A stretch of DNA of 64,000 nt from Streptomyces sp. LUP30 (GTDB lineage: Bacteria > Actinomycetota > Actinomycetes > Streptomycetales > Streptomycetaceae), in assembly GCF_001746365.1 (NCBI RefSeq), contig NZ_MJAJ01000040.1, positions 1 through 64,000 on the forward strand. The letters run 5' to 3'. Both the position numbers and the translations under genes were made by a program. The notes under the pieces are model-generated. The model worked only from the letters and a program-made list of their open reading frames with translations, did no database searches and was not told where the DNA came from. Below are positions 7,969 to 15,955 of the stretch, one piece after another. The stretch's first letter is position 1. Every line of letters begins with the position of its first letter.

Positions 7969-8415
7969 ATGATTGCCGAGACCGTCTGTTCCGCCGTCGC
8001 CGTGGCCGGCCTGGGCATCGCGGCGGTCACGGCCTACCGCAAACGCTTCCTGGCCGCGGCCCGTATCGCGGCCTACGCCCTCGTACCGCTCGGGCTGGTG
8101 ATGACCGGGGCCGTGGGATGGGTCGTCGACACCGCCTTCAGTCCCACCGCCTGGGCCGGCTTCCTCGTGCTCGGCGGGGCCTGGGCCCTCTTCGCCACCA
8201 CCCGGACGGTGGAGCGTCGCCGCGGCGGCACCCGCAAGGAGCGCAGAGCCGCGGCCCGCGCCGCACGGACGGACGCGGTGGCCCCCGCCGCCTCGGCGCC
8301 CTCACTGGGGCAGGCCTCCTCTCCGGCGTCCCGACCCGCGGCCGCCCCGAGGGCCACCGGCGGCGCCGACGACTTCAGCGACATCGAGGCCATCCTCAAG
8401 AAGCACGGCATATGA
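7969..8415 (+). CDS. Small two-helix membrane protein
   Basis: This 148-residue protein starts at ATG 7969 with GGAGG five bases upstream. A GTG at 7945 is in frame but lacks a ribosome site. Hydrophobic helices lie at about 5-20, 31-52 and 58-78. A cytoplasmic Arg/Lys-rich stretch and an Ala/Ser/Pro linker follow. It ends in a short acidic-to-basic tail (DDFSDIEAILKKHGI) typical of conserved terminal motifs in Streptomyces membrane proteins. I do not recognise the family. Confidence 0.75.
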   Translation: MIAETVCSAVAVAGLGIAAVTAYRKRFLAAARIAAYALVPLGLVMTGAVGWVVDTAFSPTAWAGFLVLGGAWALFATTRTVERRRGGTRKERRAAARAARTDAVAPAASAPSLGQASSPASRPAAAPRATGGADDFSDIEAILKKHGI

Positions 8416-8617
8416 AGCGGCCGCGGAGGCGGAGAACGGGAGCGTCGCGGCCTGAACCGCGGCAGGCGGGGCGGACCGCCGAAACGACACAGTCGGCCCG
8501 TGCGCGCGCGGAAATGATCACGGCCTGAAACCGACGTCACGGATTACGGCGAACTCCCGCTCAATCGTGCGTCTTGATCGCGCCGAGGATGCAACCTGCG
8601 TCATCATCGCCCGCGAG

Positions 8618-8770
8618 ATGCTGGACACGACACAGAGCGACGCCGCGCCCCCTCAGGACGAGCCGCGCGGGTGCCTCTTCGCCCTTTCCCAGCCACCGCT
8701 GATGATCTTCCTGGCGGTGATCGGGTGTCTGCTGCTCATGGCCTCGCTGCATGATCTGCTGCTGCTGTGA
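8618..8770 (+). CDS. 50-residue single-pass membrane peptide
   Basis: ATG 8618 opens a short frame with typical GC-rich third positions. A polar head (residues 1-20, TTQSDAAPPQDEPRG) precedes one helix (about 26-50, LMIFLAVIGCLLLMASLHD) that ends in leucines. An in-frame ATG at 8567 is also possible. The ribosome site is weak (CGCGAG). A terminator follows 11 bases after the stop, supporting a real transcription unit. Function is unknown. Confidence 0.55.
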   Translation: MLDTTQSDAAPPQDEPRGCLFALSQPPLMIFLAVIGCLLLMASLHDLLLL

Positions 8771-8780
8771 GCCGTACCCG

Positions 8781-8809
8781 CGGTCCCCGGCGTCACCCGC
8801 CGGGGACCG
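8781..8809. terminator. Terminator between convergent small membrane gene and CGNR gene
   Basis: A 12-bp perfect stem (8781-8792 with 8798-8809) has a five-base loop. Confidence 0.7.
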
Positions 8810-8903
8810 TCGGCATCGAGTGACTTTCCGGCGCTCCCCCGTGGGGAGAGCGACCTTCCGGTCCCCTCCCGCACGCGCACGAGGACCTCGGTCCGCGGGC
8901 TGC

Positions 8904-9464
8904 TCAGCCCGCGGCCTCCTTGCGGCGCGCCCGGTAGGCGGCCACATGGAGCCGGTTGCCGCAGGTGCGGCTGTCGCAGTACCTGCGGGACCGGTTGCGC
9001 GAGAGGTCGACGAAGGCCCGCCGGCAGTCCGGGGCCTCACAACGCCGCAGCCGCTCCTGCTCCCCGGCGACCACGAAGAAGGCCAGCGCCATCCCGCAGT
9101 CGGCCGCGAGGTGGTCGGCGACGGACGCGCCGGGCGCGAAGTAGTGCACATGCCAGTCGTAGCCGTCGTGGTCGGTGAGACGGGGTGTGGTGCCCGCGGC
9201 GGCCACCAGATCATTGATCAGTCCGGCCGCGACCCGGGGGTCCGTCGCGGCGAAGATCCCGGCGAACCGCCCGCGGATCTTGCGCACCGCGGACAGGTCG
9301 AACTCGGAGAGCACGCCGACGTCGCTTATGTCGTGGTTTCGCACGAAATCCTCGAGGGCGGCGACATCCGGCAGCGCGTCCGGGGTCGTGCCGTCCTCCG
9401 GGGCGGTGTTCACCAGATCCACCACGGCGTCGAGCGCGCACCGGGTGTCGTGGGTGATCAGCAC
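8904..9464 (-). CDS. CGNR zinc-finger (ABATE-domain) transcriptional regulator
   Basis: This 186-residue protein starts at GTG 9464, with AGGGAG six bases upstream. The N-terminal ABATE-type domain begins ALDAVVDLVNT. The C-terminal zinc finger is C(x4)C...YCDSRTCGNRLHVAAYRARR, the name-giving CGNR motif, at about residues 140-182. These proteins are thought to be stress- or ligand-responsive DNA-binding regulators. Targets are unknown. It lies downstream of ssgB in the same direction but is separated from it by a terminator, so it is probably transcribed on its own. Confidence 0.87.
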   Translation of the reverse strand: MLITHDTRCALDAVVDLVNTAPEDGTTPDALPDVAALEDFVRNHDISDVGVLSEFDLSAVRKIRGRFAGIFAATDPRVAAGLINDLVAAAGTTPRLTDHDGYDWHVHYFAPGASVADHLAADCGMALAFFVVAGEQERLRRCEAPDCRRAFVDLSRNRSRRYCDSRTCGNRLHVAAYRARRKEAAG

Positions 9465-9620
9465 GTTTCGCTCCCTGGCCTGGAGGTCGGGCGAATGCCC
9501 GCCGATGCTGGCCGATGGTAGCCGCACCGGGCCGCCGAACCACGGCCGAACGGGGACCCGGATTCGGTCGGCCCGGAACGACGGACCGCCGGGGGAGCGT
9601 CGCCGGGGCGGCCGCAGACA

Positions 9621-9662
9621 CGCCGACGCCGCCCCACGGCAGCCCGTGGCGCGGCGTCGGCG
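9621..9662 (-). terminator. Terminator after ssgB
   Basis: A 12-bp outer stem (9621-9632 with 9651-9662) encloses a second inverted repeat (9634-9639 with 9644-9649). It lies in the 275-base gap between ssgB and the CGNR gene, which holds nothing else I can identify. Confidence 0.65.
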
Positions 9663-9739
9663 CATGCCCTATGCGGTTGTATCAGCCCGAACCGTCTCCC
9701 CGAGTGGACGGCGCCGGGCGGCTCGGTGTGAGCCTCGCC

Positions 9740-10153
9740 CTAGCTCTCCGCCAGGATGTGCGAGAGCTCTTGGTCGAGATCGAAGTGCCGGTGTTCCGTG
9801 CCCGGAGGCACGGCCGCGTCCGTCCGCTTCAGGAAGGACTCCAGGGCCCGCGCCGGGGCCTCGAGCAGGGCTTCGCCCTCAGGGGAGCTCAGGGCGATGC
9901 AGACGACGCCCTGACCATGACTGCGCGACGGCCAGACGCGGACGTCGCCGGTGCCGGTGGGCCGGTGCAGCCCTTCGGCGAGGAGGTCGCGGGCGAACAC
10001 CCACTCGACGGTCTCTTCGGCTCCGGTGTGGAAGGTGGCGTGCACGGCGTAGGGGTCGGCCGTGTCGTACCGCAGGCCTGCGGGGACAGGCAGGGAGGAC
10101 TCGCTCGACACAACGAGGCGCAGGTGCAGCTCGCAGCTGACCGTGGTGTTCAT
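9740..10153 (-). CDS. ssgB: SsgB, sporulation-septum positioning protein (SsgA-like family)
   Basis: The protein is 137 residues, the usual SsgB length, starting MNTTVSCELHLRLVV. The family signature is visible: LRYDTADPYAVHATFHTG, VEWVFARDLLAEGL and GDVRVWPS, ending in an acidic helix ELSHILAES. In Streptomyces, SsgB is recruited by SsgA to future septum sites, then tethers and promotes polymerisation of FtsZ in aerial hyphae; null mutants do not sporulate. Its presence identifies a sporulating actinomycete. A possible stress-sigma-factor promoter lies upstream at 10215-10238. Confidence 0.96.
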   Translation of the reverse strand: MNTTVSCELHLRLVVSSESSLPVPAGLRYDTADPYAVHATFHTGAEETVEWVFARDLLAEGLHRPTGTGDVRVWPSRSHGQGVVCIALSSPEGEALLEAPARALESFLKRTDAAVPPGTEHRHFDLDQELSHILAES

Positions 10154-10214
10154 AAGCGCCAGGGCCTTTCGCTCAGTGTGCGCTCGGGGATTCGCACGTC
10201 GGCGAAATCGACAT

Positions 10215-10238
10215 GCCACCTACGGTGCCGTTGTAAAC
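10215..10238 (-). promoter_or_regulatory. Possible sigma-H/sigma-B-type promoter of ssgB
   Basis: On the minus strand, GTTTAC, 12 bases and GGTGGC resemble the GTTT/GGGTAT promoters of sigma-B-like factors. Sigma-H control of ssgB is reported in S. coelicolor. The -10 match is imperfect. Confidence 0.35.
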
Positions 10239-10344
10239 CCCTCTGCGTGTTTTGCGTGCCTTTACGTAACTCTTCCGGCCGACACCTCGATCGCCGAGTG
10301 CCACCATTCCGGTGACCGGAATCTCTCGGGTAGGGTCTGGCGGT

Positions 10345-10806
10345 ATGAATACGGGGAGTGACGAGTCCGGCGACGCTGCCGCGACGGCGAACGGGGCGGA
10401 ACCGGACGGAGCGGCGCAGGAGCAGCACGGACAGGGGCTGGGCTCCAGGGCCCCCGAATTCGTCAAGGCGCGCCGCGCGCTGCACCTCAGCTGGCAGGTC
10501 GGCGTCTTCGTGCTCGGCCTCGCCGTGGTGGGCGCCGGCATCGTCATGCTCCCGCTCCCCGGCCCCGGCTGGGTCGTGATCTTCGGAGGCATGGCGATCT
10601 GGGCGACCGAGTTCGTCTGGGCCCAGCTGGTGCTCCGCTGGACCAAGCGCAAGGTCACCGAGGCGGCCCAGCGCGCCCTGGACCCGAAGGTCCGGCGCCG
10701 CAACATCGTCCTGACCTCGATCGGCCTGGTGGTCATCGGGGCGGTGCTGGGGGTCTACGTGTGGAAGTTCGGGCTGGAGATGCCCTGGAACATCAAGGAC
10801 CAATAG
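10345..10806 (+). CDS. TIGR02611-family membrane protein
   Basis: This 153-residue protein has a Gly/Asp/Glu-rich head of about 40 residues. A hydrophobic helix pair (about 55-90: VGVFVLGLAVVGAGIVMLPLPGPGWVVIFGGMAIWA) follows, then a basic loop (WTKRKVTEAAQRALDPKVRRRN) and a third helix (about 122-142). The LPLPGPGWVVIFGG core is characteristic of this actinobacterial family of unknown function. ATG 10345 lies eight bases after TAGGGT (10331-10336) with no ribosome site, so the transcript is probably leaderless. The gene is divergent from ssgB. Confidence 0.88.
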   Translation: MNTGSDESGDAAATANGAEPDGAAQEQHGQGLGSRAPEFVKARRALHLSWQVGVFVLGLAVVGAGIVMLPLPGPGWVVIFGGMAIWATEFVWAQLVLRWTKRKVTEAAQRALDPKVRRRNIVLTSIGLVVIGAVLGVYVWKFGLEMPWNIKDQ

Positions 10807-10818
10807 CCCGCGGCCGTC

Positions 10819-10842
10819 GGCGGACGGAGGCCTCCGTCCGCC
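10819..10842. terminator. Palindromic terminator after TIGR02611 gene
   Basis: A perfect 24-base palindrome (two 12-base arms, no spacer) starts 12 bases after the stop codon. It would fold as a 9-bp stem with a six-base loop. Confidence 0.6.
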
Positions 10843-10896
10843 CTCGTACATGGTCACCCTCACCCCCTGACATGGGGTAATGTTCTTCCTGCGTCC

Positions 10897-10968
10897 GGGC
10901 GATTAGCTCAGTGGGAGAGCGCTTCGTTCACACCGAAGAGGTCACTGGTTCGAACCCAGTATCGCCCA
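10897..10968 (+). tRNA. tRNA-Val(CAC), first copy
   Basis: This 72-nt gene has acceptor GGGCGAT/ATCGCCC, anticodon loop TTCACAC with anticodon CAC, and T arm ACTGG-TTCGAAC-CCAGT. It is identical to the gene at 21655-21726. CCA is not encoded. Confidence 0.97.
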
Positions 10969-10975
10969 CCCGGAC

Positions 10976-11011
10976 CGTCGGCCCGTCTGTGAAACCGCAG
11001 ACGGGCCGACG
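10976..11011 (+). terminator. Terminator of tRNA-Val
   Basis: A 14-bp perfect stem (10976-10989 with 10998-11011) has an 8-base loop and starts eight bases after the tRNA. Confidence 0.7.
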
Positions 11012-12009
11012 CCGTCTTGCCACCCGTCCAGGCCCCTTCCGGCCGTCTTGGCCGCCACGGCCGGACATGGCCTCGCCGGCCCTCGCCGACCCTCGCCGGC
11101 CCTCGGCACCTGCGGCTCTCCGTGGCCCGTGCGGCTCGGCGCGGCGGCCCGTGTGTTCGTACTGCCCATTGCGTCCGCTGCGGCGGCGCTGCCCCTGCGG
11201 CCCGAGTGGCACGGGATCCGGCGACCGGCCTCCACCGGCCCCGCCGGTGCCGAGGGGCCGGCCCTCCCCGGCGTCCCCGTCGGCTTCAGCCGCTGCCGCT
11301 GCCGGCCTGCCGTCTGCCCGGGCGGTGGGTTCTCGCCACGCCTCCCGTGGGACCGAGAGGGCCGCTCCGCCCGGTGTCGCCGATGGCCCGGGTAGCCGGT
11401 GCCCTGACCTCCCCGACCTCCCCGACCTCCCTGACGAGCCCAGGGGCCGACCTCTCGCGGCGCTCCCTTCGGCTCCGACGCTCTGTGCTGGTCGGGCTTC
11501 CCGTCGGGTCAAGTGGGTGGCCGTTCCGGGTGGCCGGTCGAACTCGGTGGAGGGGTGCCGTCGGCGCACCGCCGACCCGCAGGGCCGTCCGTTCCGGCGT
11601 CCCCGCCGTCCCCGGGGCCGATGCCCGCCCCATCTCGGGCCCTGCCCCAGCCTCTGCCCCCGAAGCCCACCCCCGGTCACACCCCGTCACCTACCGCCCC
11701 CGCCTCCGCCCTTGTCGCCGTCCCGCCCTCATCCCCGTCCCACAGGCAAGCCCCCCACACGCCCCCCGGGCCCCTTCATGCCCCATCAGTTCGTCTGATG
11801 TCCCGGGGCACCCCATCCCGCTCAGCATCAACTCGCCCTCCCGAGGCGGGTTTCAGCCGTTCGCCCCTCAGGTGCGAAACCTGATCCTCAGTTCGGTGTG
11901 CCGAACGGAAGCTCCTCACCAGGGGTTTCGCGCTCGGGTGAGTGTCGGGCCGTCCGGGAACGGCCGCCTCGCCGTGGAGCCGCCGCACAAGAAATTCCTG
12001 TCCGAATCA
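11012..12009. other. One-kilobase noncoding, strand-asymmetric C-rich region
   Basis: No frame here looks like protein. The open frames give Pro/Arg/Ser/Ala strings without domain-like pattern, and third positions do not stand out. The + strand is markedly richer in C than G, most strongly at about 11640-11790. There the minus strand carries many runs of three to five G and could form quadruplexes. Short tandem repeats occur at 11409-11435, and loosely repeated CTCGCCGGCC units occur near 11066-11105. The region lies between tRNA-Val and the sugar-transport promoter. It may be decayed sequence or a spacer left by past insertions. Confidence 0.6.
11409..11435 (+). repeat. Three tandem 9-bp repeats
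   Basis: CTCCCCGAC occurs twice, followed by one variant (CTCCCTGAC), inside the noncoding region. Confidence 0.8.
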
Positions 12010-12038
12010 TTGACGCTCCCTCAACCCCCTCGTACCTT
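12010..12038 (+). promoter_or_regulatory. Promoter of the sugar-uptake cassette
   Basis: TTGACG (12010-12015), 17 bases and TACCTT (12033-12038) fit a vegetative promoter. RNA would start near 12045, inside the operator pair that follows. Confidence 0.55.
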
Positions 12039-12045
12039 GTGCCAG

Positions 12046-12069
12046 CAAGCGCTTTCTTGAAACGATTCA
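12046..12069 (+). promoter_or_regulatory. Two LacI-family operator-like palindromes
   Basis: CAAGCGCTTTC (12046-12056), with palindromic core AAGCGCTT, and TGAAACGATTCA (12058-12069) lie side by side at the predicted transcription start. Both resemble LacI/GalR-family operators with a central CG. Binding there would block initiation, as expected for sugar-induced genes. No LacI-type gene is in the window. Confidence 0.5.
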
Positions 12070-12105
12070 TGCAAGTGGCAATGACGCTGCGGGGAGGGCC
12101 CGACT

Positions 12106-13395
12106 GTGGGAACCAGCAGGAATGTTGAGAGGCGAACGATCCTCAAGGCCGCGGGGGCGACGGCGGCCACGCTGGGCCTGGCCGCGACCACCGGGTGCGG
12201 GGGAGACAGCGGGACCTCCGCCGATGGGACGGTGACGATCCGTTACGCGTGGTGGGGTGGCGAGCCGCGCACCATCGCCATCAAGAAGACGATCGCGCTC
12301 TTCGAGAAGAAGTACCCGAAGATCAAGATCAAGCCCGAATTCACCGACTACGAGGCGTTCTGGGAGAAGTTCCAGACCCAGGCCTCCGGTGGGAATCCGC
12401 CGGACGTTTTCCAGAATGCGGTCGGCTTTCTGCGCAAGTACGACAAGCGCGGTGTTCTGATGGATCTCAAGGCGCAGGCGGACGCGGGGAACCTGAAGCT
12501 GGATAACTTCCGCAACGGCGTTCTGGCGAACGGTCAGGTCGACGGCAAGCAGATCGGCGTACCGGTCGGCGCGAACACCATGGCGCTCGTCATCGACCTG
12601 AAGGCCTTCAAGAAGGCCGGCGTGGCGGCGAAGTTCGGCTGGACCTGGGACGAGTACTTCGCCGCGCTGCAGACGGTCCAGGACAAACTGAAGATCGCCG
12701 GCGACACCGGCTACTTCGCCATCATGTACCTCTACGACCTGTACCTGCGTCAGAACGGCAAGGCCTTCTTCACGGAGACCGGTCTCGGCTTCACCGAGGA
12801 CGACGTGACGCAGTGGTGGGAGGACGGCTACAAGCGCGTGAAGGCCGGGCTCGTCGCCGACCCGAAGAAGATCGAGCAGGTCAAGCCGAAGTCGGGGCTC
12901 TCGGCGGGCCTGGCCGCGTCCGAGTTCACCTGGGACAACTTCTCCATCCGCTACGAGGGCGAGGGCGAGTCGGACTACGGGCTCGCGCCGATCCCCACCA
13001 CGAACGGCAAGGACACCGGCCAGTACCTCGGCTCGCTGATGCTGAGCGCCTTCTCCGGGACCGAGCACCCGAAGGAGGCGGCCCAGTTCATCGACTTCAT
13101 GGTCCACGACCCCGAGGTCGGCAAGATCATGGGTTACGACCGCGGCATCCTCGCCACCACCGAGCAGTACGACGCCTTCAAGCCGGCCGACGCCCAGAAC
13201 AAGGGTGTGGCGGCCTACGAGGACGAGGTCGCCAAGGCGGGAGTGCTCGGGAAGATCACCCCGCACCCGTCCGGCGCGGATGTCGTCGAGGCGGCCTTCC
13301 TGCGCATCGGCGGTGAGGTCGCCCAGGGCAAGACCAAGCCGGCCGACGCCGCGAAGGCGCTGTTCAGCGAGGCCAAGGCCGCGTTCGCGGGCTGA
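12106..13395 (+). CDS. ABC sugar transporter, extracellular solute-binding lipoprotein
   Basis: This 429-residue family-1 binding protein starts at GTG 12106, with GGGAGG about eight bases upstream. The N-terminus has a twin-arginine-like signal (VERRTILKAAG), a hydrophobic stretch and a cysteine near residue 28 (AATTGCGG). The lipobox is unusual, with Thr where Leu is normal. The mature domain has the expected VTIRYAWWGG start, PDVFQNAVGFL near 96 and WDEYFAAL near 180. It should deliver a sugar, probably an oligosaccharide, to the two permeases encoded next. No ATPase gene is present, so a shared MsiK-type ATPase probably serves the transporter. Confidence 0.9.
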   Translation: MGTSRNVERRTILKAAGATAATLGLAATTGCGGDSGTSADGTVTIRYAWWGGEPRTIAIKKTIALFEKKYPKIKIKPEFTDYEAFWEKFQTQASGGNPPDVFQNAVGFLRKYDKRGVLMDLKAQADAGNLKLDNFRNGVLANGQVDGKQIGVPVGANTMALVIDLKAFKKAGVAAKFGWTWDEYFAALQTVQDKLKIAGDTGYFAIMYLYDLYLRQNGKAFFTETGLGFTEDDVTQWWEDGYKRVKAGLVADPKKIEQVKPKSGLSAGLAASEFTWDNFSIRYEGEGESDYGLAPIPTTNGKDTGQYLGSLMLSAFSGTEHPKEAAQFIDFMVHDPEVGKIMGYDRGILATTEQYDAFKPADAQNKGVAAYEDEVAKAGVLGKITPHPSGADVVEAAFLRIGGEVAQGKTKPADAAKALFSEAKAAFAG

Positions 13396-13409
13396 GGGGA
13401 CGTACCACC

Positions 13410-14366
13410 ATGACGCTCGTCAAGGAAGCACCCGCCCGCCCGGCGAAGAAGCGCTCCGCCGCTCCGGTCGCCGGGCGGCGCGGGCGGCGGCGCGAGAATC
13501 TCGCCGGCTATCTCTTCATGTCGCCGTGGATCGCGGGGTTCCTGCTGCTCACGGCCGGGCCGATGATCGCCTCGCTGTACTACGCGTTCACCAGCTACAA
13601 CCTGTTCACGCCGCCCCGGTGGGTGGGTCTCGACAACTTCACCACGATGTTCCAGGATCCGCGCTGGCAGAAGTCGGTGCAGGTCACGCTGAAGTACGTC
13701 GTCGTGGCCACACCGCTGAAGCTGCTCCTCGCCCTCGGGGTGGCGCTGCTGCTCGCGCAGAAGCGGCGCGGACAGGCCCTGTACCGGGCCGCGTTCTACA
13801 TGCCGTCGCTCATCGGGGCCAGCGTCTCCGTGGGCTTCGTGTGGCGGGCGCTGTTCTCCGACGACGCCGTGGTCGACCGGACGCAGAAGCTCTTCGGACT
13901 CGACGTCGGCGGCTGGATCGGAGACCCGGACTACGTCCTGTACGCGCTGGTGGCGCTGAGCATCTGGCAGTTCGGCGCGCCGATGGTCATCTTCCTGGCG
14001 GGTCTCAAGCAGGTGCCGCGGGAACTGTACGAGGCCGCGGAGATGGACGGGGCCGGCCCCTTCCGGCGGTTCTGGAACATCACGCTGCCGATGATCTCCC
14101 CGGTCCTCTTCTTCAACGTGCTGCTGGAGTCGATCCACGCGTTCCAGGTGTTCGGCTCGGCGTACGTCGTCTCCGACACCCGGTGCGGACCGGCCGACGC
14201 CACACTGGTCTATACCTGCTACCTCTACCAGAAGGGCTTCAAGGAGGCCCAGATGGGCTTCGCCTCGGCGATGGCCTGGACGCTGGTGGTTGCGGTGGCG
14301 CTGGTCACGGCGGTGCTGTTCTGGTCGCAGAAGAAGTGGGTGCACTACGAGGAGGCCGCCAAGTGA
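13410..14366 (+). CDS. ABC sugar transporter permease (MalF/LacF type)
   Basis: This 318-residue inner-membrane permease has six predicted helices, the first at about 32-52 (LAGYLFMSPWIAGFLLLTAG). The ATPase-docking EAA loop is EAAEMDGAGPFRRFWNITLP near 208-227. ATG 13410 lies 14 bases after the binding-protein stop, with GGGGAC upstream. The downstream permease overlaps by four bases. The family partner pattern (MalF then MalG) matches carbohydrate uptake type 1 importers. Confidence 0.93.
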   Translation: MTLVKEAPARPAKKRSAAPVAGRRGRRRENLAGYLFMSPWIAGFLLLTAGPMIASLYYAFTSYNLFTPPRWVGLDNFTTMFQDPRWQKSVQVTLKYVVVATPLKLLLALGVALLLAQKRRGQALYRAAFYMPSLIGASVSVGFVWRALFSDDAVVDRTQKLFGLDVGGWIGDPDYVLYALVALSIWQFGAPMVIFLAGLKQVPRELYEAAEMDGAGPFRRFWNITLPMISPVLFFNVLLESIHAFQVFGSAYVVSDTRCGPADATLVYTCYLYQKGFKEAQMGFASAMAWTLVVAVALVTAVLFWSQKKWVHYEEAAK

Positions 14367-15238
14367 CCACTGCCACCACTGCCGTCGCGCGGGCCGCGAA
14401 CGAGCGGCGGCGTATCGGGTCCCTCGTCTGGCACGTGGGCGCGCTGCTCGTGCTCGCGGTCGTCCTCTACCCGGTGATCTGGGTGCTCGGCGCGTCGTTC
14501 AAGCCCAGCAAGGACATCATCGCCAGCCTCGACCTGCTGCCCGCAAAACCGGTCTGGGCGAACTTCTCCGGGCTCGCCGACGGCATCTCCGGGATCTCCA
14601 TCGGCAGCTTCTTCACCAACTCGCTGATGTACGCCGTCCTGGCCGTGGCCGGCGTGGTGCTCTCCAGCTCGCTGACGGCGTACGCCTTCGCCAAGATCCG
14701 GTTCGCCGGGCGGAACCTGCTGTTCACCCTGATGATCGGCACGCTGCTGCTGCCGTACCACGTGCTGCTCATCCCGCAGTACGTACTGTTCCGCAAGCTC
14801 GGCTACATCGACACGCTCGTCCCGCTCGTGGCGGGCAAGTTCCTGGCCACGGAGGCGTTCTTCGTCTTCCTGATGGTCCAGTTCATGCGCGGACTGCCGC
14901 GCGAGCTGGACGAGGCCGCCAAGCTCGACGGCTGCGGGCACCTGAGGACCTACTGGTCCATCGTGCTGCCGCTGAGCCGCCCCGCGATCATCACCAGCGC
15001 CATCTTCGCCTTCATCAACGCGTGGAACGACTTCATGGGCCCGTTGATCTACCTCAACACCCCCTCCAAGTACACGGTCTCGCTCGGTCTGATGATGTTC
15101 CGCGACCAAGAGGGCATCTCCAACTACGGCAGCATGATCGCGATGTCCCTGGTGGCGCTCGTCCCGGTCGTCGCCTTCTTCATGGCCTTCCAGCGCCATC
15201 TCATCGACGGCATGGCGACCTCCGGACTGAAGGGCTGA
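14363..15238 (+). CDS. ABC sugar transporter permease (MalG type)
   Basis: This 291-residue permease has a GTG start overlapping the previous stop (GTGA). Six helices are predicted. The EAA loop reads DEAAKLDGCGHLRTYWSIVLP near 189-210, followed by NAWNDFMGPLIYL, the conserved C-terminal motif of MalG-type proteins. It forms the membrane channel with the preceding permease. Confidence 0.93.
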   Translation: MTTATTAVARAANERRRIGSLVWHVGALLVLAVVLYPVIWVLGASFKPSKDIIASLDLLPAKPVWANFSGLADGISGISIGSFFTNSLMYAVLAVAGVVLSSSLTAYAFAKIRFAGRNLLFTLMIGTLLLPYHVLLIPQYVLFRKLGYIDTLVPLVAGKFLATEAFFVFLMVQFMRGLPRELDEAAKLDGCGHLRTYWSIVLPLSRPAIITSAIFAFINAWNDFMGPLIYLNTPSKYTVSLGLMMFRDQEGISNYGSMIAMSLVALVPVVAFFMAFQRHLIDGMATSGLKG

Positions 15239-15248
15239 GGCGGTCACC

Positions 15249-15848
15249 ATGGCGCAAGCACGGGTGAGGGCCCGCTCCGCGCGCGGGGAGTCGGTGTTCG
15301 GCGAGCGCTTCGCGGTCTTCGCCGAGTGTCTGCTCACCGGAGTGTGGATCGCGGTGGCCTGCCTCGGGGTCGTCACCTACCCGGCGGCCTTCGCCGCCGG
15401 CGCACGGCACCTGCGCCGTCGTACGACCCATCAGGACGGCGGTCTGCGGGACTTCGCCGCGGACTTCCGCGCGGCCGTGCGCGGCGGATGGGTCGTCGGG
15501 CTCGCCGGCTGGGCGGCGGCCGCCGCCGTCCTGTTGGACGTCCTGGCCTCGCGGGCCGGTCTTCCCGGCGGGCCGTTCGTCGGGTCCGTGGGCGTCTTCG
15601 CGCTGATCGGGCTCGCCGTGGCCGTGCTGCGGGCGGCGGCCGTCTGGACGCCCGGCTCCCGCTGGCGGGCGCTGCTCGCGGGCGCCGGGCGGCGCACCGT
15701 GCGCGATCCCGCGGGGTCCTTCCTGATCGTCTGCGGGCTGGCCGTCGTCGCCCTGTCCGCCTGGTTCCTGCCGCCGCTGGCGGTCCCCGTCCTCGGGGCC
15801 GCCGCCGCGGCGGCCGTCGCCGTCGAGGTGCGGTCCCGGCGCCGCTGA
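15249..15848 (+). CDS. DUF624 (YesL-like) membrane protein
   Basis: This 199-residue protein has four to five helices (about 23-48, 78-100, 110-132, 155-195). It opens GERFAVFAECLLTGVWIAVACLG, in the manner of YesL proteins, whose genes in Bacillus sit among rhamnogalacturonan and oligosaccharide uptake genes. Here the gene lies 10 bases after the MalG-type permease and 107 bases before the lyase-like gene, the same association. Function is not established. It may modulate the importer. Confidence 0.75.
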   Translation: MAQARVRARSARGESVFGERFAVFAECLLTGVWIAVACLGVVTYPAAFAAGARHLRRRTTHQDGGLRDFAADFRAAVRGGWVVGLAGWAAAAAVLLDVLASRAGLPGGPFVGSVGVFALIGLAVAVLRAAAVWTPGSRWRALLAGAGRRTVRDPAGSFLIVCGLAVVALSAWFLPPLAVPVLGAAAAAAVAVEVRSRRR

Positions 15849-15955
15849 CGGCGGCGGCCTCGTCCAGGGCCGGCGCCCCGTGCGCCGCGCCCTCTGTCTG
15901 TCATGCCCCTGACCATCCCGTTGCGCATCCCGCACGGAAAGGAAGGCTGCATCTC

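Noticed and set aside
11017..12060. 347-residue open frame in the noncoding kilobase
   Set aside because: Composition is Pro/Arg/Ser-rich with no conserved pattern, and it ends inside the operator region.
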